The notes under the pieces: generated by a model
The model's database searches: none
The model's input: only the letters and a program-made list of their open reading frames with translations
Told to the model about the DNA's origin: nothing
Source: Amanita rubescens
Taxonomy: Eukaryota; Basidiomycota; Agaricomycetes; Agaricales; Amanitaceae
Length of the DNA: 64,000 bases
Assembly (NCBI GenBank): GCA_015039365.1
Contig: WION01000132.1
Span: forward strand, 62,001-126,000
Reading direction: 5' to 3'
Made by a program: the position numbers and the translations under genes
Shown: positions 33,456-46,282 of the stretch, in pieces
Position numbering within the stretch: the first letter of the stretch is position 1
Layout: each line of letters opens with the position of its first letter

Positions 33456-35701
33456 GTCCATGAGATGAGATCAGGAGAACGGCAATAGGCAGATATTACT
33501 TAACCCTGCTGTGTTATGATGGATGGTACGTACTATGGTCGTTGAGAGTTGCGTGAGCCTGGCCCGATGCCAAAGTTCCGGGCATATGGAAAGAATCCTT
33601 GTGGTTGGCCTGGAGTAGAAGAGGCGGGATCCATGTGCGTCCGAATAGTAGTAGGAACGGTAAATGCACACGGCCCAGGCGTGTCCCTGTCCCAAGCGGT
33701 TGATGGGTTGCTTTACTTAAGTCACAGCGCTTATTCGCAAACTAAAGTCATCTCAGGCTCGCGAGACCATAGCTGGGCGAGGTGCGATTAGTGTTGGACG
33801 TTGGAGCACCATCCAAGCAGGAAGTGTCGGAAACCATAGACGGGCGGGCACCCAAAAACAGGAACGGATGGTTCCCTAGAGCACGTGACTTCTCTCACTC
33901 TTTTGAAACGACCTAGTTTTTATCAACTTCGTCGCCTGGGCGCTTGGTACTTGTACACTACTGGACCAGCATCCCAGTCGTTTCCCCTTCTGCCACCTCC
34001 CGTTGCTCGCCGCAAGTGAGTGCCACCCCGGATCAGGTGCCAGCCCCTGCGCGGATTAAGTCCCGCCTTGGTTGAACCAGGCCGCACTAGTCGTTAAGCC
34101 GTAGTCGGTTGCGCCCTGCCTCCCGGGTCTGCCATTTACAAGTTGCCTCAACGGTATTCCGGCACTATCTCTCACTCCCGAGCCGGTGGTTTCCATTCAC
34201 TACCGCCCGGCAGTACGTGTCCATTACGAACGTCCTGTCACTCGCGTCCTGCCCCAAATTCCACGTGCTTCACTCGTTTGCGCCCGTTCGACCCTTGGAT
34301 AAGTTGAATTCATCGTCATCCCCGGGGGAATCGAGAAGGAAAGCAAAAACAAACCTCAAATCATTCCTCTATTGCAGACGATCTAGAACGAATGGGCCGT
34401 CTCTTCTACAAAATCGTATCCATGAAAGGCCCGAGCCGACATATGTTCAACTCTCTCAACAATGAAGCCGCATTGCAGCCAGGAGGAGTCTACGATATGC
34501 CCCGTAACCAACCTCTCAGTTACGAAATCCCTCCCGACGAAAAAGGAAAAGAACCCCTCCGCTCACCCTCCTCCCCTCCTCCTGGCTCAGAACGACCACA
34601 TTCGCCTTGATATCTGTCTGGTGGTATCCAACCCCACTTTCTGCTGCACAACAACCTCATCCATCCCAGCACCGATCTATTTTGGGGCTATTCACTCAAC
34701 GAAGGCGTCGGACCTACTCCTCACAGCCACATTGGATTATCCGTTCCTCGCCGCGGCGAGGTGTTTCAAGATAGAGGCAAATACTATGAAACGGGTGTGG
34801 GGGAACTTGATCAACATCAATATCGGAGGTGTTGTAGATGAAGATGCGGATACGGATACGAATCATGGCGATGAGGCCGAGGCCGAGGATGATATAGGGA
34901 CGACGACGTGAGCCTCGATCCACATTTTCGTCCTGACTCTGACCTTGCGCGCATACAGGTTTTACCCAAAAATGTCTCCCCCGACATCGCCACTGGCCCA
35001 CTCTGGACCGTCCAGCGTCCAGCCCACCGAAGAACGAAGGAGAAGATTAAGGCCTCACGAACCATGAATGGACTGTCTCAATCCAAAACACGCATCATTG
35101 GGTCGAGCGACTCTTCAATTGTTTCAGGATGGGCGGTGCAGCTGGGTATCGGAATGACGGAATCAAGGAACGGTGGGAGGCGTCGGGTGGCGGGGACGGT
35201 ACTTTGTGTTAAACTCATCAAAGCAAGTGGTGAGTTGATCACTTGAACGTTCCGGTTACCTCTCTGACCATATAGAATTCTCTCCAGAAGAAGTTTGGTC
35301 TCAAAATGGGCAATCCCGTCATCGAGAAGTTACATCTTTACCGTGCGCGCACCAGTCGAAATGATAGAAACAATACTGCCAGTGACTCGGAAAGTGGCCG
35401 CAGTGAGTACTTCGTTGAATGCAGCTCGCATTTCACTAATAAGTCTTTGCAACAAGGCATATCTGCCGCCATAAGCTCTCGCGACAAGGACAATCCGGAT
35501 AAATGGAGGTTTGGCCCCATCAATAATTTTTACTGCCAGAGCCGTAAATCTTACATGAATAGCTAGTTCGTCGTAAATTATGAGATAATAGCTCTTTTGT
35601 TGGATAGCAATTATTAGCCCTGTCATCCTGAAAAGTGAGATCATAGGTGCGTATGTAGAGCTAGTGAGCAATCCCGAATGTGTAGCAAAAAGCGTGTTTA
35701 G
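33456..35701. other. no supportable gene
   Basis: Several plus-strand frames (34389-34610, 34462-34911, 34908-35246) overlap in different phases and may be pieces of one degenerate gene; I do not recognise them. One encodes an acidic Asp/Glu-rich stretch. Confidence 0.35.
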
Positions 35702-37259
35702 TTAGGACTCGAGATAAGAATCAGACCATGTCTTGCCAATGCACAGATGGCGATAATCTGTAAGAGTGGTACTACCTTGAGGACCAATAACAAGTGAGTT
35801 ATGAGGATAGGGCAACTGGGCACGAAACTGGGGTGATATCCAAAAAAAGAGGTCATCCTGCCAAGTGGTGATCCATCCATCTTCCTGGAATGTGGAATCT
35901 CGCAGGGACAGAATATCAGTGTGTACATAATGAGACAATGGAGAGGGATTGATTGAGATGTCAGTGTCAGTGAAGGTTTCAGCAACAGCCTGGGCATCGC
36001 TGGCGCTGGTGTACAAATCTGTGTGCCCTTCAAATGGTCCAATGCCAGTGATTGCATCCCATACTCGAATGGTTTTATCACGGGAGCCGGAGACGATGTG
36101 CGTACCATCAGGAGAGAATGCAACTGACGAAACCGAGCCAGTGTGCCCTTTAAACGGTCCGGCGATGATGTCGCCGGTGTGTGCATCCCATACTCGAATG
36201 GTTTTATCATCGGAGCCAGAGACGATGCATGTACCATCAGGAGAGAATGCAACTGATAGAACTGAGCTTGTGTGCCCTTTAAACGGACCAGCGATGATGT
36301 CGCCAGTGTGTGCATCCCATACTCGAATGGTTTTATCAGAGGAGCCAGAGACGATATGTGTGCCATCAGGAGCGAATGCAACTGACAAAACTGAGTCTGT
36401 GTGCCCTTTAAACGGTCCAGCGATGATGTTGCCAGTGTGTGCATCCCATACTCGAATGGTTTTATCAGAGGAGCCAGAGACAATGTGCGTGCCATCAGGA
36501 GCGAATGCAACTGACAAAACTGAGTCTGTGTGCCCTTTAAATGGTCCAGCGATGATGTCACCAGTGTGTGCATCCCATACTTGAATGTGTTGAAACTAGG
36601 GGTAACAAGTCCCTAGCGAGCAGCGCAGTTCCGAGGCCGTAGTGAAACGAAGGTCTCGGTTTTATAACCTGAGGCCTCTCTCCATTCTTGTTCCCGTTAA
36701 ACGCCGGCAATTCCCGTATTACATCAACATCCATTTTCGGAATCACGCACAGCTTAGCCACGTGCCTGTTCCAGCCTCCTGGCACTCTCGTTCTCGCTCG
36801 ACACTCGCCATCGCTCACCGCACCATACACCCCCAGCAGCTCTCATTCTCGCTCACCCCCCGGCAAGCTGAAGGGGCGAGACGAAGGGTAGTGATAACAA
36901 AGGCTGGCTCCGGCTAGCTGAGTCACCAGTGCCTAAAATAGGCTCCAGCTGTTTTGATCGGCTCCTCAGCCGCTCTAGGCCAGCAGCTGTCTGCGTCGTC
37001 TGCCCCTTCCGCCGCTCACCCTCGCTCTGCCCTTGTGCGCTCGTGCACACACTCTCGCACTCCGACTCGTTTTCCGGCTTGTCGCGCTCACATCCAGCAC
37101 CCTGGACCCACGGCGCCGCCCTCTCGCACTCTCAGTCCTAGCTCCGTCCTTTCTGCCAGCCTCGTCCGCTCTCTCAATCACCAGCACCTCGATCCCTCTA
37201 CACCAGGTACGTGCACCTTCACCCGTAACCCATTCTACTGTGCTGACCACCTAACTTCC

Positions 37260-38370
<1,111 letters not shown>

Positions 38371-38545
38371 TATGATGGAACCCCTACATTTATTGACAGC
38401 ATATGTTTATACAGTATGTAGAAAATGTGTAAAGAGTGCAGCACAACCACTTAAAATTAAAAATTAATTATTATGAATGAAAGATTGTCTACAATGGTTT
38501 TTGATCAACATTGTGTTGGAATGTGCATGCATGCAAGATAATACA

Positions 38546-39179
38546 TAGTGACTCTCAGTAAAGTCGGAAGGTCAGGTTAATGTCACATGTAGTCAATTTA
38601 TAGTCTGGGATTTGGAATTTGCGCAAAGTTGTGACTAGCATAGTCATATCATAGTCAGAGGGCGTGGGTGAATGAAATTACTGTGTAAAAATATTTGCAC
38701 TCTGCCGGAATTGAACACTCAACCACGATAAATAATCACTGCCACACATTCCATTAGACTATATTGCTGTTGGTAATGTTGCCAACAGAATACTTAAGAA
38801 CCATTGGAACTAGTCAACTACTCATTCTCCCTCATGGGTGGTGAGGGTGAGGAGGTGGTTGAGATAGGGTTAGTTGACTTCAACTGTAGACAAGGTATGG
38901 AAGGTGGCAGGGCTTGAGAAATGGTTCTTAAGTATTCTGTTGGCAATATTACCAACAGCAATATAGTCTAATGGCATGTGTGGCAGTGATTATTTATCGT
39001 GGTTGAGCGTTCAATTCCGGCAGAGTGCAAATATTTTTACACAGTAATTTCATTCACCCACGCCCTCTGACTATGATATGACTATGCTAGTCACAACTTT
39101 GCGCAAATTCCAAATCCCAGACTATAAATTGACTACATGTGACATTAACCTGACCTTCCGACTTTACTGAGAGTGACTA
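38546..39179. mobile_element. foldback element with 260-bp arms
   Basis: Two inverted arms, 38546-38805 and 38920-39179, are nearly identical and flank a 114-bp loop. A TA dinucleotide flanks each end (TA|GTGACTCTCAG and CTGAGAGTGAC|TA), which fits Tc1/mariner-type non-autonomous elements. Each arm carries a tRNA-like sequence: box A-like TATAGTCTAATGGCAT and box B-like GGTTGAGCGTTCAATTCC, in opposite orientation in the two arms. No transposase. Confidence 0.75.
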
Positions 39180-39194
39180 GTGACAATTGACAGT

Positions 39195-39417
39195 GTGGCA
39201 GGTCCAAGCCCCCTCTCTTATTCTCTCTTATTCTCTCTTATTCTCTCTTTGGCAATGTTTGGCACTCAGTCCCTGGTCCCAAGTAGTTAGACTAATGATA
39301 TACAACTATCAAATGTTGGATTTTCCAGGTCTGAGGTGTTGGGACAACAAGTGGACAATGAGTGGGTGAACTTCATGCTTGTAAAGAGAGAATAAAGAGG
39401 GGCCTCGGACCTGCCAC
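39195..39417. mobile_element. small MITE with terminal inverted repeats
   Basis: 223 bp bounded by GTGGCAGGTCC(A/G)AG-CCCCTCT-TTATTCTCTC and its complement (GAGAGAATAAAGAGGGGCCTCGGACCTGCCAC). The left end includes a short (TTATTCTCTC)n run. No target duplication could be defined. Confidence 0.55.
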
Positions 39418-40102
39418 TTGGTGGCCCACATCCACAAGTCTAGTACATAGAATGTACTACTTACCGAGTGTGGTGTGGAGTTGTTAAGAGCTTACTGGAG
39501 CTGGGGCTCAACAGTAGACAGTAGAGAGGATAATAGGATAAGGATTGACGCTACTAGAGTACAGTTTATATACTACTAAACTACAAATAAGTACAAAGAG
39601 TCTTATCAGTATGAGTCACAGGTATTTGACTCATAAGGCGTCATTCCACAGCAATGCACAGCTATTGTACAGCAATGCATAGCTTTGCACAGCACTTGAC
39701 TCATCAATTATATTGACTGACTCATCACATTATCAATCTTCAATGTGATAGGTCGATAACCATAACGTATATATGTCTTCTATTCTCATGTCAACATATA
39801 TTCACATCATCAATAGTTCCACTATTATGATTGGATGATCTTATGAGAATATCGCTAGGATATTCTCATGTCAGAATATGTTCTCATCATCAATCATCCA
39901 CTATTATGATTGGTAGATGAGTATGAGAATATGTCGAATATATTCTCATGTCAATATATTATCTCACACTCAATCATCCACTATTATGATTGGTTGAGAG
40001 ACGAGTAAGTAACTGAGCGTTATTACATTAGTTAGTGTAAACTAATGATATCACTTATATTTACTATATACTGTATGTATATTGTATATTATAAGTTCAA
40101 CA

Positions 40103-40113
40103 CTCCCCTTCGC
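40103..40113 (-). other. polypurine tract
   Basis: The minus strand reads GCGAAGGGGAG immediately before the 3' LTR start TGTTGAAC, as expected for plus-strand priming. Confidence 0.75.
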
Positions 40114-40117
40114 TAAG
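40114..40117 (-). other. gag-pol stop to purine tract junction
   Basis: Only a few bases separate the gag-pol stop from the purine tract and LTR, so the 3' untranslated region of the element is essentially LTR-derived. Confidence 0.5.
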
Positions 40118-43100
40118 TTATTTATTAGCTTTCAAAAGGGTAGTCAATTTATCATTTTCTCTTTCATAGTATTTAAAGATTTCTTCAAGATATCCTCGCA
40201 CTTCAAGATCTTGAATTCTTTCAAATATTTTACTATGTTGTCCTGAGGACTTATTAAGGGTTTTACTTTTAATATAATTAGCAAAAGTTTGTGATGCCTT
40301 AATATGATTGGTTAATGATATTTGACTATCATCTAGGATTAATCCCATCTTCATTCGGAATATTACAAATTTTGAATATGGTAGATTTTTGGTCATTATA
40401 TCCGCAACTTGTTCATTGGTAGGAATGTATGTGAGTTTAATTTTCTCACTTTCAACACATTCTCTAATGTAATGGAATCTTATGTCAATATGTTTTGAAC
40501 GATGTTCTTGTGCAGGGTTACTGGCTAAGAACATTGCACCTTGATTGTCACAACATAAGAAAATAGTTTTAATTGGAAAATCAAGTTCACTCATAAGTGA
40601 CTCAATCCAAACTATTTGTCTTGATGTATCAGACATTGACATGTATTCTGCTTCAGTTGAAGACAGTGCCACTACTTTTTGTTTTCGTGAAACCCATGAT
40701 ATAGCTCCTCCTGCGAGTTTTACTATATATCCAGTGACAGATTTCCTTGTAATCTTGTCAGCACCCCAGTCAGCATCAGTAAAGGCTACAAAGCCTTCTT
40801 TATTTAAACCATTATAAACTATTTTAGTTTGTACAGTGGTATTAACATAGCGTACTATGTATAATGCTTTCTGTATGTGTTCTTCATTTGGGTTTGCACA
40901 AAACTGAGACATTAATATTACTTGATAAGTAATATCAGGTCTTGTTCCTAATGCAAGATATAACAACGATCCTATTATTTGTTGAAAATAAGATCGCATT
41001 TCTGCTGTACATTCTTTTGTAGCAGCAGTTGGAATATATCCTGTTGGTAAAGGTGTACGAGTTGGTTTACAATTTTCTAAACCAAATCTTGTTACAACCT
41101 TTTTAGCATATGCATGTTGATCAATAATAAGAGTACCCATGTTCTTATTGTAATTGATTTGCATACCTAAGTATTCTTTAACTTTTCCAAGATCATGACA
41201 TTCCCATTTCTTCATAAAAGCGTTTTTAACTTTATGAATTTCTGGTGTATTGTCACCCATGAAAAGCATGTCATCGACATATACTATACACACTATTATA
41301 GTGTCGTCTTCTCTTCTGACGTATACGCCAGAATCAGATAAACAGCGTATAAATCCTAAATCCTCTAAGGATTTATTAGCTTGTTTATTCCAGGCATATG
41401 AGGCTTGTTTAAGTCCATATATTGCCTTTTTCAGTTGGTAAACTTTTTGTTCTTGGCCTTTGACTACATAACCTTCTGGTTGTTGCATATAGATATCCGC
41501 TTCGAGATCTCCGTACAAAAAGGCTGTTTTAACATCTAGTGCTTCAATATCCCATTTTTCTAGCACAGATATTGCTAACAAAAGGCGAATCGTTTCATAT
41601 CTTGCCACTGGCGAAAACGTTTCATCATAGTCAAGTCCAGGTCTTTGAGAAAATCCTTTAGCGACAAGTCGAGCCTTCTTTCGACCGTCAGATTTAATAT
41701 CATATACCCATCTACATTTAATAGGTGTACGATTATGAGGTAATTCTGCAAGCTCCCAGATTTTTCTATCATTCAATGATTTCATTTCATCATTCATTGC
41801 TGTCTCCCATTGTTCATAAGATTTGGGATCAGTAATTTTGACTTTTTGAATATCTTTGTATTGATATTCTCTGATATTGTCTCTTGAAATATCAATGGCA
41901 GGAATTGCTTGTGCGAGTAAGTAATTCAGAAAACCATTACCTTGCTCTTTAATGAGACATGACATTTCATTAATCTGAGCATTGTGTAATGTTGAATAAA
42001 GTAATTTAACTTTATCAATATGTTGTCGTATTTTAGATCTAAGAGAATATCTGATTGTGACATCAAGTCTTGGATCAGATTTATCTTTTTCTTTAAGATC
42101 TTGAATCAATTCTCGAACAACATCTTGTTCTTCTGTAATTTCTTTTTCAATTTCTAATGGTGTTTTATTACCATAAGCATTGTCTTTCTGTATAACCGGT
42201 TTTCTAGATCTTTCAGATCTTCGAGTAGGTTCTACAGGTTTTTTAGCAGTTCCTTTGCCTTTTCCTTTAGTAGGTTTATCTTTAAGACTTTGTACAGGTA
42301 GATCTAATTCAACGCCTGTAGGTTGATCTAATTCAGCACCTTTGTCTTTTGAAGATGTATCTTTCTTTTCAAAGAAAGATTCTAATTTATCATCCCATTT
42401 AGTGTCATCATCATCATCATTTGATGAATCAGAACTAGGATGATTTTCAAGGTTGAAATCAAAGAAATCATCATCTGAATGCTGCTGTTCTGATGAAATA
42501 TCTCCTTCATTATCTGGTTTACCATCAGAGATATTTTTATCTGAGTTTTCAGAATTATCCTGCTCAATAGGCCTGATAGGGTCCAAGTTTTTTGTATAAT
42601 TTTCATCTTGAGGTTTGGCTCTTGGAAATTTGGTTTCATCAAATTCAGCTTGGGTGGATACTCGAAGTTGATTTGTATTTGTCATGAAGCGGTATGCTTT
42701 TGCATTCGGTTCGTATCCAATAAAGGTCATTATTTCAGACCTTGGTGTTAATTTATTTTCGCGCGATTCATGTGGGATAAATACCCAAGCTTTAGATCCG
42801 AATATCTTAAAGTAAGAAACATCAGGTTTCTTTCCAGTAAGATTTTCAACAGGGGTCTTCCATTTGGTTCGTCTAAGTGGAGTACGATTATAAACATGTA
42901 CGGCAGTTTCGATCGCAAAGTTCCACCAAGATTGAGGGCATGAAGCATGTAATCTCAATGCTTCACTCTTCTCCCAAAGTGTTCTATTCATGTGTTCAAC
43001 CTTTCCATTTTGTTGATGTATATATGGAGTAGATTTTTCATGAATAATTCCTACATCAGTTAAGTAATCTTGTATATTGGTGGACATAAATTCGCCCCCT

Positions 43101-46090
43101 CGATCGGAACGAACTATTTTTATGTTATATCCATATTGGTTGTATATTTGTTTGTGCCAGCCTTCAAATACTACAGTGACGTTAGACTTTTTCTGTAATG
43201 GTTTTACCCATACATGTGATGTACAATCATCAAATATTACAAGTAAATATTTTTGTTTATGATAAGATTGTATAGGAAAAGTCATCAAGTCACAGTGTAT
43301 ACGTTCAAAGGGTTGGGTAGCACGTTTTTCTGAAAGAGGAAAGCTTTGTGAAACAGCTTTTCCTTTTAGACAACCGTTACAAGGTTCTAAGTCTTTAGGA
43401 ATTGTTAAGGGAGGGAAACCCTCTAAGTTTTTAGAGCCTAATTTTAATATTTGTTGGCTAGGATGACCCATCCGTTGATGCCAAATTTCATATCCAACAA
43501 CATTAATAGTGGTCATCATTAATTTATAATTTGAAGGTTTAACAATTTGACCTTCTGTCCACATTAATGTTTCGTTACCATCTCCTGGAAATCCTTCCAG
43601 TGATGCGTTTTCAGAGCCTTCTCTGTAGAAAGAAATCCTATCATTATCTTGTTTTGCAATAAAACCTTGTTTACACAATGTTCCATTGCTTATTAGTCGT
43701 AGTGTGGCACTTGGCATATGTAGGACCGGATAAAGTTTCAATCTTGAAACCGAACCATTTTTAAGAGTGTGATCCAAAATCACAGTCCCTATACCTAATA
43801 TATCTGCTTGATTATCAGCTGTAAATACTGAAGTAGGAACTTCGTATTTTTTATAGCTGACAAAATCTTCTAAGTGTGCGGTAAAATGATGTGATGCACC
43901 TGAGTCACACATCCATATTGTTAGTCCTTTATTATTTTTATAACATTCAGGACATTTGCATGAAGGTGATTTATTACAAAGTTGACTATATGGATCTTGA
44001 AGATGTCCAATGTTAATAACATTAGCACGTCTACGATTGTTTTCTTCTATTATGAATTCATCCAAGTTATATTGATTATATAATTCAGAGAATGTTCCAT
44101 GATTTGGAAGATTTTGAAGATAAGACATATTTTGTCTGTATCTTTCATTTTCACGCATATTGGCATCATAATAATATAAATTATGAAGATCAGTAGATCT
44201 TCTTGGTGTAGGGTTTACTATCGGTACATTTGATGGTATTACCGGTACAGTATCAATAGTACGATTAGTTGGATAATCGTATAGATTGAAAAAATCTTCA
44301 TAAGGCGTAATAGGCCTTGTTGGGATTTGGGATGATGCCATAGATTCTGGAGCCGTATGGTAAACAGAATCTTGATCAGATTGGTAAAAGTAATTTAAAT
44401 CTGATGAACTTACAGATTCTGGTCGGAGGGATACAGTGTCATGGTCGATTACCATCCCTCTCAACATATTTTGTAAGTGTTCTAAAGTGCGTGCATTAGT
44501 ATTCATTCTTCGAGCTTCCAAATTAGCTCGTCGAACTTGATCCACATAATATTGTCTGGTATGTACATACCACCAACTTATTTGTTCATCATCAAAGGAA
44601 CCAGGCATTGGTCCCTCAGGCTCTTCATCGGTATAAAGTCCTTCATACCCTGAAGAATTGGCCTCAGATTGATGTGATTCATTATCTGTTTGATATCCTT
44701 CATTATCGGTTTGATGATGGGATATACTAGAGGAAGCAAAGATAGGACTAGCAAGATCGTCCACACTTTGAGTATCCTTAGTATCTGCAAATATTGCAGA
44801 ATCAAAGATATCAGAGTAGTCCGTTGATTCAGTTCGTACTTTTTGTACATCTCTGGATACAGAATCTCCCGAATCTTCGGATATCTCATCAATTCTCCCA
44901 ATGAAGTCGTCCGTGGGAACCGCACGAGTACCTTTGTACTTGTAAATCTTGGGGACAAATTCTTCATCAAAATCTGTCATTACCTGATCTCCAATTCTGG
45001 CAATCAGAGGTAAAGATGCTGATGTCGAAGATGCCATAGCATGCCCAGAACCAAGTGTTGATTGAGCTGCTGTGCGAGCAGCAAGTTTATTCGCACGATT
45101 CTTTGCTTTAGCTGCCTTATTGCGTTCCCAATTTGGTCCTTTAGACTGATTAGGGACTTGACCAGCCCATTGGGGTCTAAAAGGAGTCTGAGATTGGCCA
45201 GGTGTATGTTTTGGTCCATTAGATGGTCCACCTGTCGAAGTATGTTGTGTTGGGTTTCTTCGATTTCCCATTGGTTTTCTTCCACCTCTGCCTCGAAAGG
45301 ATTTCCCACGATAGGAATTCCAAGGGGTGCGAGGTTGTCCTTGTTGCAATTGTTGGCGTGCCATATTTGCAACTACTTGAGAGTTAGAATGTTTATTCCC
45401 TCTCGTGACAACAGAAGTATTGGCATTGTTCCTGTTACCTTTCCTTCGGGACCATTCCTCAGATATGAGATTAAGGAATTCATCTACAGTGTCATCATCT
45501 GCGGAATGTGCCAACAGATTTGCGACAAAGCTGTCCCATGAAGGAGGTAAGGCATGTAGGATCGTCATAATTTGCATTTTGACGGTTAAGGTTACACCTT
45601 GATTTGACACTCTATTAATCAAGTCCATAAGATGCGGAACTTGAGTGTTTGGATTGGAATTCTCTTTGAGTTTCCAGTCGACAATTTGTCTATAGAGTCC
45701 AAACGTAGCAGCCAGACCTTGTTTACCAAATTTATCCTTTAGAGATTTCCAAAGGACTTCGGCTTTATCATTTTTATCGTCAACAAGGTGTACTAGATTA
45801 GGTGCTAGTTTTAAGGTAATGTAACCTTTGGCTTTCATATTGTCCTCTTTAAATTCGACGTATTCTTTGCGAATTTCTTTAAGGGTTTTTAATTGATCTG
45901 GCTTTATGTCAGATGTCTTGATTGCCGCTTTTTCAGACGGTTCAAGATCTCTGGGCCAGTCAAGTTTAGGATCAATATGTGCACCAAGACCTTGACTGTT
46001 CAAGTACGCAGTCATAAGTCTTTCGAATGCAAGCCAATTTGATCCGGTAAGGACAGGAACAATGGAGTTTATCGAATTGGAAGAAGACAT
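40118..46090 (-). CDS. copia Gag-Pol polyprotein, intact
   Basis: 1990 codons without a stop. Gag-like N-terminus (GSNWLAFERLMTAYL) with an RG/RGG-rich basic part (YRGKSFRGRGGRKPMG) and no CCHC knuckle. Protease DSGASHHFT near residue 730. Integrase zinc finger HQRMGHPS...CNGC and catalytic Asp, Asp, Glu in HCDLMTF, RSDRGGEF and QNGKVEHMNRT. Reverse transcriptase with KARLVAKGFSQ, LDVKTAFLYG and YVDD in CIVYVDDMLFMG. RNase H with DADWGAD, STEAEY and CDNQGA. The order PR-INT-RT-RH defines Ty1/copia. All key residues are present, so the protein appears competent. It is expressed as a single frame, with no Gag-Pol frameshift. Confidence 0.95.
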   Translation of the reverse strand: MSSSNSINSIVPVLTGSNWLAFERLMTAYLNSQGLGAHIDPKLDWPRDLEPSEKAAIKTSDIKPDQLKTLKEIRKEYVEFKEDNMKAKGYITLKLAPNLVHLVDDKNDKAEVLWKSLKDKFGKQGLAATFGLYRQIVDWKLKENSNPNTQVPHLMDLINRVSNQGVTLTVKMQIMTILHALPPSWDSFVANLLAHSADDDTVDEFLNLISEEWSRRKGNRNNANTSVVTRGNKHSNSQVVANMARQQLQQGQPRTPWNSYRGKSFRGRGGRKPMGNRRNPTQHTSTGGPSNGPKHTPGQSQTPFRPQWAGQVPNQSKGPNWERNKAAKAKNRANKLAARTAAQSTLGSGHAMASSTSASLPLIARIGDQVMTDFDEEFVPKIYKYKGTRAVPTDDFIGRIDEISEDSGDSVSRDVQKVRTESTDYSDIFDSAIFADTKDTQSVDDLASPIFASSSISHHQTDNEGYQTDNESHQSEANSSGYEGLYTDEEPEGPMPGSFDDEQISWWYVHTRQYYVDQVRRANLEARRMNTNARTLEHLQNMLRGMVIDHDTVSLRPESVSSSDLNYFYQSDQDSVYHTAPESMASSQIPTRPITPYEDFFNLYDYPTNRTIDTVPVIPSNVPIVNPTPRRSTDLHNLYYYDANMRENERYRQNMSYLQNLPNHGTFSELYNQYNLDEFIIEENNRRRANVINIGHLQDPYSQLCNKSPSCKCPECYKNNKGLTIWMCDSGASHHFTAHLEDFVSYKKYEVPTSVFTADNQADILGIGTVILDHTLKNGSVSRLKLYPVLHMPSATLRLISNGTLCKQGFIAKQDNDRISFYREGSENASLEGFPGDGNETLMWTEGQIVKPSNYKLMMTTINVVGYEIWHQRMGHPSQQILKLGSKNLEGFPPLTIPKDLEPCNGCLKGKAVSQSFPLSEKRATQPFERIHCDLMTFPIQSYHKQKYLLVIFDDCTSHVWVKPLQKKSNVTVVFEGWHKQIYNQYGYNIKIVRSDRGGEFMSTNIQDYLTDVGIIHEKSTPYIHQQNGKVEHMNRTLWEKSEALRLHASCPQSWWNFAIETAVHVYNRTPLRRTKWKTPVENLTGKKPDVSYFKIFGSKAWVFIPHESRENKLTPRSEIMTFIGYEPNAKAYRFMTNTNQLRVSTQAEFDETKFPRAKPQDENYTKNLDPIRPIEQDNSENSDKNISDGKPDNEGDISSEQQHSDDDFFDFNLENHPSSDSSNDDDDDTKWDDKLESFFEKKDTSSKDKGAELDQPTGVELDLPVQSLKDKPTKGKGKGTAKKPVEPTRRSERSRKPVIQKDNAYGNKTPLEIEKEITEEQDVVRELIQDLKEKDKSDPRLDVTIRYSLRSKIRQHIDKVKLLYSTLHNAQINEMSCLIKEQGNGFLNYLLAQAIPAIDISRDNIREYQYKDIQKVKITDPKSYEQWETAMNDEMKSLNDRKIWELAELPHNRTPIKCRWVYDIKSDGRKKARLVAKGFSQRPGLDYDETFSPVARYETIRLLLAISVLEKWDIEALDVKTAFLYGDLEADIYMQQPEGYVVKGQEQKVYQLKKAIYGLKQASYAWNKQANKSLEDLGFIRCLSDSGVYVRREDDTIIVCIVYVDDMLFMGDNTPEIHKVKNAFMKKWECHDLGKVKEYLGMQINYNKNMGTLIIDQHAYAKKVVTRFGLENCKPTRTPLPTGYIPTAATKECTAEMRSYFQQIIGSLLYLALGTRPDITYQVILMSQFCANPNEEHIQKALYIVRYVNTTVQTKIVYNGLNKEGFVAFTDADWGADKITRKSVTGYIVKLAGGAISWVSRKQKVVALSSTEAEYMSMSDTSRQIVWIESLMSELDFPIKTIFLCCDNQGAMFLASNPAQEHRSKHIDIRFHYIRECVESEKIKLTYIPTNEQVADIMTKNLPYSKFVIFRMKMGLILDDSQISLTNHIKASQTFANYIKSKTLNKSSGQHSKIFERIQDLEVRGYLEEIFKYYERENDKLTTLLKANK

Positions 46091-46282
46091 TTTCTTACTT
46101 TGGTTAAGTTTGTTTAAAATCTAAGAAGATTTTTCGTAAGAAAAGGTTCAAATAATAATAAGGCATAAGAATATATGTGATGATGTAATTTCCGTCCTGA
46201 TTTCTTAAGCTTAATGTCGTTCATGTCAAAAATGACAAGAATATAGTATTTTTACTATCTAGTGTTAATACTAGAAAGTAAA

